NCBI GenBank assembly: GCA_965205595.1
Contig: CBDBHI010000067.1
Coordinates: 248,001-312,000, forward strand
DNA: 64,000 nucleotides
From: CATQHP01 sp965205595
GTDB lineage: Bacteria > Acidobacteriota > Terriglobia > Bryobacterales > UBA6623
Direction: 5' to 3'
The notes under the pieces are model-generated. The model did no database searches. It was not told the DNA's origin and saw only the letters and a list, made by a program, of their open reading frames with translations. The stretch's first letter is position 1. Every line of letters starts with the position of its first letter. Position numbers and translations under genes: made by a program. Below, piece by piece: positions 43,817 to 51,302 of this stretch.

Positions 43817-46627
43817 TTAGATCAGATTCTGGCCGTGCAGCGCCATGCGAACGAAGTTACCGGCCGCGGGCCGAACTCGGAAACCGCCGAAGCACGGGTC
43901 TTTTTGCAGAATTTCGCGATCAATTAGGTGGTCAAGCCGGCGCATGCTCTCGGACTCGGTCGTGCGAAAAACCGCGGCGTGTTCGGCAGCCGTGAGACTG
44001 CCATGTTGCAAGATCGCGTGCAGACTGAAGATGTCTTCGTGGTCGATCGCCCCTAGAAGTTGCGAATAGTTTGGAGGCACGGGATGCTTCATATAAAGTA
44101 TGCCCGCCTCGGATCGCTCAATCTGCGCCTGCCAAAGTTCGAACGCCGAACGAAAAACTCCTCCGGATAGGCGGAATATCGAATCGAAGAAGACTTCGTC
44201 GGCGGAGTCTTCGAGGCCCGCGGCGCGTTTGAGTTTGTTTCGAGCACCGTGGTGGTCTGGCAGCTCAGAGAACTGCAGTCGCAACCCGGAAAAATTATGC
44301 CGCAATCGAATCGCGCTTTCGAGGTCACCGGCGTCAACCGCCATTGCGTTGACGCGATGCGAAAAACACTTTCCCATGCCGACCATCGCGTCGAGTAGAT
44401 CGAACGCGACGACGTTGATACTCAGAATCCATAGCGTCGATTGGTAGGTGTCGCTCACGAGCGTCAGCAATTCGCGAATGCCGCCGAAGCCGCCGCTGTC
44501 GCGCAGGAAGCAGCGCTCGGTCTCCTCAAAAACAATGACGCGCTTGCGTTCAGTCAGTGCTTCGCGGAGGTCGGCGTCTGGCGAGAGGGATAGTCGAATT
44601 CGCAAGAAGCTCTTGAGTTCATCCGCGGTACGAATGCGAGTGTCGAAGTCTCCTCGCACAACCTCGCAGTCGGAGAAAATCTGAGCGATGCTGCAGTTCA
44701 GCAGGCTCGTTTTGCCGCTGCCGCGCTCGCCTGTCATCACGACGGCCACGGCGCGGCCGCGCTGCCAACGTTCGCGCGCTTCCTGGAGCGCTGATAGTTC
44801 GACGTCGCGGCCAACCAAGAAACGGGCGTCCTCGATCGGCTCCAGGCGGAAAAGCCGCTGATAAATCAGGGGTAGTTCTTTGCCGCGAAGGTCGACATTT
44901 AACTCTTCGCTGAGGTATTCCCGTCTTCGTACGCGCTCGACTTTGCGGTCGCGAGTGTACTCCCACCCGATTCCTGCCAGCAGTCGCCGATAGATCGCCT
45001 TTATACGATCTTCTCCCCACTCAGCGGTAAGCCGGCCAGTGCGGCGAAGTCCGTGAAGGGACCGGACGAAGCCTTGGCGAGCGGCGTGCCGGGCAATACC
45101 AAGCCTGCCCTGCTCGGCGACAAGATACGCATGCGAAAACGCCGCAGCCGCCGCAGCCGTCACATTCTGAGGGACGTCGGCGCTGAGGGCCCGCGTCGAA
45201 TCCATTTGGTAGCGGACGGACGCCAGCAGATTCTCGACGACCTCAGCCGCCATTTGACTGCCCTGTTTGCTGTCCGACTCGGCGGTCTCTATGCCGAACG
45301 CGACGACCTCGCGAACTCGCTCGACTTCGACTAGAACTCCAGCGTGCCCCGCGGCGGCTTCGTTGGCAGCCGATGAGAATAAAGTTTCGCCAGCCTCCAA
45401 TACCGATCTCTTGAAAAGTTGCTGGGCGTGCAGGCTTTTCCAGGGATCGCGCCAGCCCGGCAGAACCCCACGAGGCTCGCCGACTTCGATTGTTGCCGGC
45501 AAGTTCTGCTTAGCGCATTCGACGAGATCGCTAACCCAGTCGGAACAACGATTCTTTGCAGAGGTGACGCTGAGTTCCGGCCGCGGAAAGCTTGCGTCTG
45601 TCTTGCCGCTCCAATTCTCAAGCCAGTTTTCGACGGCGGTCAATTCGTCAAGCGCGGCCGAACGCTCCGACTCCATCGATGCCAGAGCGCCAAGATTGCG
45701 CCGTACGGTAGCGCGCCCGAGAGAGACAAATTGCGACTCGAGATCGAGCTGCGCGGAGACCGCTTGTCGCTGTCGCGACCAGTAGGCCGCGAACGGCAGC
45801 TGGCCAAGTGGAAGCTCCGCAGGCACGGCTTCGTGCGTGCGCCCCGCGAGCAGCGCGTGCTCAAGGCGCGCGCGGCAGTTCCCTCGCCACGACTCGAACC
45901 CCGCGAGGGCACGTTCGGCCGCGCGGCGATTAGCGGAGATCCGCCGCAGCCAACGGTCAGTCTGGCGGCGATAGGGCCCTGCTTCAAAGCGCGTACCTTC
46001 GAGCCGTTTCAACGCTTCCCGGCGAACTGTTTCCCACGGTTCAATCAGTGACAGACAGCCTTTGGCAAGCGCCAGCAGAAACTTGCCGTTCAGCGCCGCC
46101 AGGTCATCCGTTTGGTCCCGCAAGTGATGCACGAGGATGTCGCGCAACGGCATGGCTTTTTGATTGGATTGACGTTGCGCCAAGCGCGCGCGTAGCGAAG
46201 ACTTCGCTTCGGATTCGAACGCCTGGATGAGCTCCCGGGGCGCGACCACGATCTCGCCGGGCGCTGCGCGAACCAGTTGCTCTAGGCTCGCTTGGTATTC
46301 ATGCATCGCCTTGAGGGCGCGACGCTGAGGCCGCACTAGGCTGTAGTTCGAAACCGCTTGTTCCAGCAGTTCTTCGGCGGTCTCGTCGAACAGTTGAGCG
46401 AGCGCCTTGGGAGGATCTTCCGGCCAGTTCCAAGTGCGATCCGGCGGAAAGCGTTTTACTTGCTGCGAAACGACCTCGTTGAGATCTTGCCGGGCTGCGC
46501 GAAGCTCAGCGACGAGATGAGCCGACCGCGCCTCGTGATGAGTGACGATTTCTGACCAAATTCCGTTAATGTTGGCGTGGGCTGCATCAATCGACGGTCG
46601 TCGCCGACAATCGAAGTCGACGTACAT
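43817..46627 (-). CDS. 936-residue AAA/STAND-type ATPase of unrecognised family
   Basis: I do not recognise the family. Residues 1 to about 590 are almost entirely helical with coiled-coil character. An NTPase domain follows, roughly 610-860: LVGRDVELSALQEA, Walker A GERGSGKTSLLN near residue 632, Walker B-like VIVFEETE near 697 (glutamate where aspartate is usual), and a sensor-1-like WILSINVVAFD near 735. It resembles Orc/Cdc6 or STAND ATPases. The last 70 residues look like a winged helix (LTAAEHAAVFRTTESESMRRL). No signal or membrane segment is present. The MscS gene starts 15 bases downstream, so the ATPase may regulate the channel or respond to envelope stress with it (inference). Confidence 0.8.
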   Translation of the reverse strand: MYVDFDCRRRPSIDAAHANINGIWSEIVTHHEARSAHLVAELRAARQDLNEVVSQQVKRFPPDRTWNWPEDPPKALAQLFDETAEELLEQAVSNYSLVRPQRRALKAMHEYQASLEQLVRAAPGEIVVAPRELIQAFESEAKSSLRARLAQRQSNQKAMPLRDILVHHLRDQTDDLAALNGKFLLALAKGCLSLIEPWETVRREALKRLEGTRFEAGPYRRQTDRWLRRISANRRAAERALAGFESWRGNCRARLEHALLAGRTHEAVPAELPLGQLPFAAYWSRQRQAVSAQLDLESQFVSLGRATVRRNLGALASMESERSAALDELTAVENWLENWSGKTDASFPRPELSVTSAKNRCSDWVSDLVECAKQNLPATIEVGEPRGVLPGWRDPWKSLHAQQLFKRSVLEAGETLFSSAANEAAAGHAGVLVEVERVREVVAFGIETAESDSKQGSQMAAEVVENLLASVRYQMDSTRALSADVPQNVTAAAAAAFSHAYLVAEQGRLGIARHAARQGFVRSLHGLRRTGRLTAEWGEDRIKAIYRRLLAGIGWEYTRDRKVERVRRREYLSEELNVDLRGKELPLIYQRLFRLEPIEDARFLVGRDVELSALQEARERWQRGRAVAVVMTGERGSGKTSLLNCSIAQIFSDCEVVRGDFDTRIRTADELKSFLRIRLSLSPDADLREALTERKRVIVFEETERCFLRDSGGFGGIRELLTLVSDTYQSTLWILSINVVAFDLLDAMVGMGKCFSHRVNAMAVDAGDLESAIRLRHNFSGLRLQFSELPDHHGARNKLKRAAGLEDSADEVFFDSIFRLSGGVFRSAFELWQAQIERSEAGILYMKHPVPPNYSQLLGAIDHEDIFSLHAILQHGSLTAAEHAAVFRTTESESMRRLDHLIDREILQKDPCFGGFRVRPAAGNFVRMALHGQNLI

Positions 46628-46722
46628 ATGGTAGTTTGCGACGCCCGTAGAGCGAAACGTCGGTTGTGCCGGGTGCGCTACTCTGGATCTCTTTGCGGCT
46701 AGGTTGCAAAAATTAGGGACTA

Positions 46723-48336
46723 ATGCCTACCGAACACTCCGCCGGTTCCGGTCCTCGTAGTTGGAGCTGGTTAGTCCCTATCGCGACGGTTTTTATATCC
46801 AGCCTATGCATTATGGTTGTCGAGCTGGTTGCCGGTCGATTGATTGCGCGCCATGTCGGTAGTTCGCTTTATACCTGGACTTCGGTGATTGGAATTGTGC
46901 TTGCCGGGATCGCCGCCGGCAACTACATTGGCGGACGCATTGCCGATCGCTATCCGCCGAAACCTGCGTTGTCGTCATTGTTCCTGCTGGCATCCGCGAC
47001 CTGCTTGCTGATTCCGCTACTGAACGACCGCGTCGGCGGGGCGGCGATTCTTCGCGAGATGGACTGGGCGACCCGCATCGCTTTCCACGTTTTCGCCGTG
47101 TTCTTTCTGCCTTCCACTTTGTTGGGGATGATCAGCCCTGTCGCGGCCAAAATGGCGATTGAAGTGAGCCGGCAGCTTGGCCGCGCGGTTGGAAGCATCT
47201 ATTCCTGGGGCGCGGTCGGAAGCATTGTAGGAACGTTTCTGACCGGGTATTTTTTGATTGCCCAAATGGGCACGATCGCTGTGTTGTTGTCGGTCTCGGC
47301 GGTCTTGCTCGTAATGGCGATTGCATACGGCGCGTCAAGCCTGTTGCCTTGGGTCTGGAGCGGCGTACTGATTGCCTGCCTGATGGCGGCGATGGCTCCG
47401 TTCCAATGGGCACAGACCGCCGGCGGACGACTTGGTTTTCGAAGCTACAGCAGCGAGTACGTGTTGTTCGAAGAGGAGTCTCAGTACTCATACATCCGCG
47501 TTGAGGAAGAAGTCGGAGACCCGGGTCTGCGTTCAATGACGCTCGATTTCTTGGTCCATGCGTATGTCGACACGTTCAGCGACGACAATTTGCACTACGA
47601 CTACGAGCGCATTTACGCCGGTGTAACGGAGGTCGCGGTCAACACGCTGCATCCCGCCGGCGATGCTCGCGCGTTGTTCCTCGGCGGAGGTGGGTTCGTT
47701 TACCCTCGCTGGTACATGCGGCGTTTCCCCTCGGGTTATGCCGAGGTTGCCGAGATTGACCCGGCGGTGACGCGAGCGGCATTCGAGACATTTGATCTTG
47801 AGGCCGATACCCCGATTCAGATTTTTAATTTGGATGCCCGCAATCACGTCGATGATTTGATTCATCGTGTCGATCGCGGCGAACAGTTCGAGAAGTTTGA
47901 CTTAGTCTACGGCGATGCCTTTAGTCACTATTCGCCTCCCTTTCATTTAACGACCTACGAATTCAATGAAAAACTCCGCAGCCTGATGAGTGACGAGTCG
48001 GTGCTGCTCGCGAATGTTATTGATGTGTACCGTTCGGGGCTATTCCTGGGGGCAATGATCAATACGTTGGAGCGGTCATTTCCGTATGTCTACGCGTTTT
48101 GCACATCCCCGGGTGGGCCAAACGAAGACGATGAGCGGGATACGTTCGTCGTGGTGGCCTCGACGAAGCTTTTAGACCTCAAGGGCCTCGACTACGAAAA
48201 ATATAGCGCCGGTCTGCTTGCACCCGAGCATATGGCGAAACTTCGGGACCGCTCGAAGGGTTTTGTGTTGACCGATGACTACGCGCCGGTGGATAATTTT
48301 CTGGCGCCGGTGATTCGCATGGCCGAGCGGGACTAG
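46723..48336 (+). CDS. Membrane-fused spermidine-synthase-like protein
   Basis: The 537-residue protein has seven or so membrane helices in its first half (for example FISSLCIMVVELVAGRLIA, GIVLAGIAAGNYIGGRIAD) and a SpeE-like Rossmann domain in the second. Typical parts of the latter are ALFLGGGGFVYPRW, EVAEIDPAVTRAA, the VYGDAFSHYSPPFHLTTYEF active-site region and VLLANVIDVY. Such fused proteins are often annotated spermidine synthase, but polyamine synthesis is seldom proven. It diverges from the ATPase gene by 95 bases. Its TAG stop lies in the CTAG that borders a palindromic element. Confidence 0.9.
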   Translation: MPTEHSAGSGPRSWSWLVPIATVFISSLCIMVVELVAGRLIARHVGSSLYTWTSVIGIVLAGIAAGNYIGGRIADRYPPKPALSSLFLLASATCLLIPLLNDRVGGAAILREMDWATRIAFHVFAVFFLPSTLLGMISPVAAKMAIEVSRQLGRAVGSIYSWGAVGSIVGTFLTGYFLIAQMGTIAVLLSVSAVLLVMAIAYGASSLLPWVWSGVLIACLMAAMAPFQWAQTAGGRLGFRSYSSEYVLFEEESQYSYIRVEEEVGDPGLRSMTLDFLVHAYVDTFSDDNLHYDYERIYAGVTEVAVNTLHPAGDARALFLGGGGFVYPRWYMRRFPSGYAEVAEIDPAVTRAAFETFDLEADTPIQIFNLDARNHVDDLIHRVDRGEQFEKFDLVYGDAFSHYSPPFHLTTYEFNEKLRSLMSDESVLLANVIDVYRSGLFLGAMINTLERSFPYVYAFCTSPGGPNEDDERDTFVVVASTKLLDLKGLDYEKYSAGLLAPEHMAKLRDRSKGFVLTDDYAPVDNFLAPVIRMAERD

Positions 48337-48625
48337 AGCATTTTTAGTTATGGCGTAGACCGCTCTTGAATGAAAAGCGGTGAAGCCGGCAATTTCTTGA
48401 GACTAGATTCCGCTGTCCGAAATCGGAGGCACGACTGTAAAGGAGTGCGGTGGCGAAGCAGCTTTCTGGAATGCGCTGAGTTGGGTCCTGCTGATTATTC
48501 CTCGACAGGACGCCACTCAACTTTCCCAGTTCACCCTTCGCCACCGCACTCCTTTACAGTCGTGCCTCCGATTTTCACGGCCTTGGTGCTGGGGCAAGCA
48601 GTCTATGCCGTTCCTTAATATGCTC
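48336..48625. repeat. 290-base palindromic element (MITE-like), flanked by CTAG
   Basis: A perfect 39-base inverted repeat occupies 48420-48458 and 48536-48574, each arm containing GGAGGCACGACTGTAAAGG or its complement. The outer ends also pair imperfectly for about 30 bases, both beginning GAGCAT. The element is bordered by CTAG at 48333-48336 and 48625-48628, consistent with TA target duplication. Its left border is the stop codon of the upstream gene, which stays intact. It has no coding frame. The features fit a miniature inverted-repeat element of the Tc1/mariner-IS630 kind. Confidence 0.85.
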
Positions 48626-48674
48626 TAGCCGTCTGTGGACATCCCCCGGTCTCGCGCCCTACGATAGTTTTGAA

Positions 48675-49007
48675 ATGACTAGCTTCGAATGCACGATACA
48701 GCAAGGATGTATCGCCGACGAGCTTCGCCCCCAACTGGCTAAGGCGATTAGCGCGGCTTGCAGCGATGTCTTGGGGCCGGCGGCGCTTCCATTTGAAATG
48801 TCATGGGTAGAGGTGAAGAAGGGATTCGGGTTTCGCGGCGGAAAGCCGTCGACGACGTCGTCGGTTCGCGGACGAATACCGGATGGATGTGACCCCGAGA
48901 CACGAGGTCGGCTGCTCAAGTCGATCGGCGAATTGTGGTGCCGTATTAGCGGGGCTTCCGAAGACGAATTGATGATTTCGGCTCGAGATCAAGATTGGGC
49001 CGGTTGA
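48675..49007 (+). CDS. Tautomerase-superfamily-like protein without Pro1
   Basis: The 110-residue protein begins MTSFECTIQQGC, so the catalytic proline expected after the initiator methionine is missing. Its secondary-structure pattern and the ending SGASEDELMISARDQDW resemble one half of a MIF/4-oxalocrotonate tautomerase fold (IRDQDWAG-type ending). It overlaps nothing and lies 29 bases before a cis-CaaD-like tautomerase gene. It may be a heteromeric partner of that enzyme or a divergent, catalytically different copy. Assignment rests on length, pattern and neighbourhood only. Confidence 0.55.
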   Translation: MTSFECTIQQGCIADELRPQLAKAISAACSDVLGPAALPFEMSWVEVKKGFGFRGGKPSTTSSVRGRIPDGCDPETRGRLLKSIGELWCRISGASEDELMISARDQDWAG

Positions 49008-49036
49008 GGCGTTATTGGCTTGCTGGAGGTAAAGAT

Positions 49037-49465
49037 ATGCCGTTCTACCGTTGTTTAATTCCCGAGGGTTCGCTGACGTATCAGCAGCGCGAGAAGATCG
49101 CGACCGCGTTTACCGACGTGCATTGTGGGATCTCAGCCGCGCCTCGACATTTTGTCCAGGTCGTATTTCTCGAAGTTGGAGAAGACGCCGAGATCGCCGA
49201 TTCGCACGGCCAAGGTTTTGTGAAGTACGACACTCCGTATTTTATTGCCGGTGGGAATCGCGGCGGCCGGCCCCCCGAGATGAAGCAGCGGATTTTGGCA
49301 GGGCTGCTGGATAACTTCTGCGAGATCGCCGGCATTTCGCCGGACCAGATTAGCGGCAAAATTAGCGAGGCCCCGGCTTCGTGGACGATGGAGGCCGGGC
49401 AGATTTTGCCTGAGCCCGGAGAAGAGTCAGCCGAGTGGTTCGAGCACAGCGCGGCCGTTGGCTGA
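49037..49465 (+). CDS. cis-3-chloroacrylic acid dehalogenase-like tautomerase
   Basis: A GGAGGT ribosome site seven bases upstream fixes the ATG at 49037. The 142-residue product begins MPF, so Pro1 is available as catalytic base. Compared with cis-CaaD from memory, His28 is kept, the Arg70/Arg73 pair appears as Arg74/Arg77, and Glu114 as Glu118, all with a constant four-residue shift. Tyr103 is replaced by Lys107. The tail ILPEPGEESAEWF matches FLPQPGHEGEWF. Natural substrates of such environmental homologues are mostly unknown. Together with the preceding gene it forms a two-gene unit. Confidence 0.85.
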   Translation: MPFYRCLIPEGSLTYQQREKIATAFTDVHCGISAAPRHFVQVVFLEVGEDAEIADSHGQGFVKYDTPYFIAGGNRGGRPPEMKQRILAGLLDNFCEIAGISPDQISGKISEAPASWTMEAGQILPEPGEESAEWFEHSAAVG

Positions 49466-49566
49466 GCGGCGGAATTTTCTACCCGTCCGCGGCCCCCATC
49501 TGACGTCACTCTGACGTCCGCGGCACTGAAGTTACAGCTCGGCAAATCGAACGGCAGCTAACGCTT

Positions 49567-50874
49567 TCACCGCGGTTCGACTGCAACGTCCGTTCGTAAC
49601 TCGTGCATAAACCGACCACGCATCCAGCCTAGCCAGTCGTCGGTGTAGCGGCGGTTTAGATCGATCGTGGCGGTTGCGACCTGTCCCTCATCGGAAGCGA
49701 TCGCAAGCGTCTCGCCAAGGGGGTCCATCACGTAGGTCGGGTAGCCGTATCCAGACGTCGCCATGAACACATGGTTCTCAATCGCGCGGGCTTTTCCGAG
49801 CACTTCGTTGCCACCCCAAATCGGGACCAGCAGCAGCTCGGCTCCTCGTAGCGCCAAAGCACGGGCCGGGTCGGCATACTGAGCGTCCCAGCAGATCATC
49901 ATGCCGACCTTTCCAAAGTCGGTTTCGAATACGGGATACTCGCTGCCCGGCGTGACGCCGCCCTCAATCTCTTCGCGGGGCAGATAGACCTTGCGGTATT
50001 TGCCGACTAGGTTGCCGGCGCGGTCAAGCAACACGGCGGTGTTGTATACAGCAGGGCCGTCGCGTTCAAGCAAACCCGCCACCAAGTATGCCGATTTCGA
50101 CTGGGCCGCCTTTGCGAGTCTCTCGGTGGTCGGTCCGGGAATCGTCTCTGCCACGTCAACGTATGTAAGGCCGGTGCCGACGAGCGTAATCGCTTCCGGC
50201 AACAAAATGATGTCGGCGTCAGATTCGACTTTGCTCTCGATAACGTCGAGAAATCGCGAAACGCTTTCTTTAGCGGAGCCAGTACGACGAGGCTGTAGGT
50301 TGATCGTGGAAACTTTGGCTGTTCGAGGTAGCGGTGGGTCGATCTCTTCGAACGAAACGTCATCCCACCAAAGTTCTCCATTGGCGGCGTTAGCTAAATT
50401 GAGCTGGATCTCAACGGATGCGGCTCCTTCGGGTGCCGGAACGTCTAGCGTCAGCCGCACCCAGTCGTCTACCTCTGTGCGCTCGAAGGGATAGTCCGGG
50501 CGGCCGGCGGTCTTGCCTTCGGCGGTCTTCCAGTCGAGCCTCGCGACACTTTGAAGCCGCGGCGTGTCAATGCCGCGAGTTTTCAAATAGGCGCTAAATC
50601 GGTACCAGCGGCCCGCGTCGACATGCCCGACCGGGTAGACCCAGCCACCGTGGGCTGCCGCGTTTCCGTCCCCCGAAATATGCAGCGACTCAGGCGCGCT
50701 GCGAAATACCTGGCTGTCACGCCGAGTGAGCGGGGCGATTTCTTCGCGCGTAGACCACGTTTTCCAGGCCGCATCGCCAGCCGCGGGCTGGTACGATTTC
50801 GGCTCTGCGAATGCCATTTCGCTCAGTAATAGACAGGCAATAACGACTCCCGCGGTACGGCTAAATTTCTGCAT
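49567..50874 (-). CDS. Exported nitrilase-family hydrolase with N-terminal carbohydrate-binding-like domain
   Basis: The 435-residue protein has a Sec signal (MQKFSRTAGVVIACLLLSEMAFA). Residues 25 to about 185 form a jelly-roll-like module (GRWYRFSAYLKTRGID, NGELWWDDVSFEEID). The nitrilase domain follows, with the catalytic Glu in DIILLPEAITLV, the Lys in GKYRKVYLPREE, and the Cys in MMICWDAQYAD. It should hydrolyse or condense an amide, N-acyl or nitrile substrate. Export is unusual, since most nitrilases are cytoplasmic; apolipoprotein N-acyltransferase is membrane-bound and lacks this layout. Confidence 0.9.
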   Translation of the reverse strand: MQKFSRTAGVVIACLLLSEMAFAEPKSYQPAAGDAAWKTWSTREEIAPLTRRDSQVFRSAPESLHISGDGNAAAHGGWVYPVGHVDAGRWYRFSAYLKTRGIDTPRLQSVARLDWKTAEGKTAGRPDYPFERTEVDDWVRLTLDVPAPEGAASVEIQLNLANAANGELWWDDVSFEEIDPPLPRTAKVSTINLQPRRTGSAKESVSRFLDVIESKVESDADIILLPEAITLVGTGLTYVDVAETIPGPTTERLAKAAQSKSAYLVAGLLERDGPAVYNTAVLLDRAGNLVGKYRKVYLPREEIEGGVTPGSEYPVFETDFGKVGMMICWDAQYADPARALALRGAELLLVPIWGGNEVLGKARAIENHVFMATSGYGYPTYVMDPLGETLAIASDEGQVATATIDLNRRYTDDWLGWMRGRFMHELRTDVAVEPR

Positions 50875-50963
50875 GGCCTACGAAGTAATGGTACGGCAGT
50901 CCCATACAAAAATGAACCCATCAGGCCCTTGTTTTGGCTGCGCGAAACTCGCACAATGGCTAC

Positions 50964-51269
50964 ATGGCTATGGCCGAGTCGGAAATTCATCAGGTTGGCA
51001 AAGACATCGTTCATCTAGTGACCGAAGAGGTTGACGGCTCTGATGGATTCCTCGCATTGATCGAGGGTGGCGGCATTTGCCTCGCGAATTCATTCCCGAC
51101 GCGCCAAGAGTCACGCGACTGGAATCGGCGAATTTTCTCGAAACTGTTTGAGGCCCACCGCTGCGGCCTGGGCTGTATGAGTATGCCGGGTGCGGAGTTC
51201 CTTGCGTCCGCGGAAGACATCGAATTGCTCGCCGGAGCAGGCGCGGCAATCGACGAACCGCGTTGGTAG
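50964..51269 (+). CDS. Hypothetical small protein
   Basis: The 101-residue product from ATG 50964 (an in-frame GTG/TTG frame extends to 50934) contains GKDIVHLVTEEVDGSDGFL and a short FPTRQESRDWNRRIFSKL helix. No signal, membrane helix or known family is recognised. It sits 33 bases before the NRAMP-like transporter gene on the same strand, so it could be a leader gene of that transcript. Codon usage looks coding. Confidence 0.5.
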   Translation: MAMAESEIHQVGKDIVHLVTEEVDGSDGFLALIEGGGICLANSFPTRQESRDWNRRIFSKLFEAHRCGLGCMSMPGAEFLASAEDIELLAGAGAAIDEPRW

Positions 51270-51302
51270 TTTCGCCAACAACCCTCTGATACCATCGTCG
51301 CC

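Noticed and set aside
45419..46051. Plus-strand 210-residue frame inside the ATPase region
   Set aside because: It is antisense to the 936-residue frame and has arginine- and proline-biased composition typical of shadow frames.
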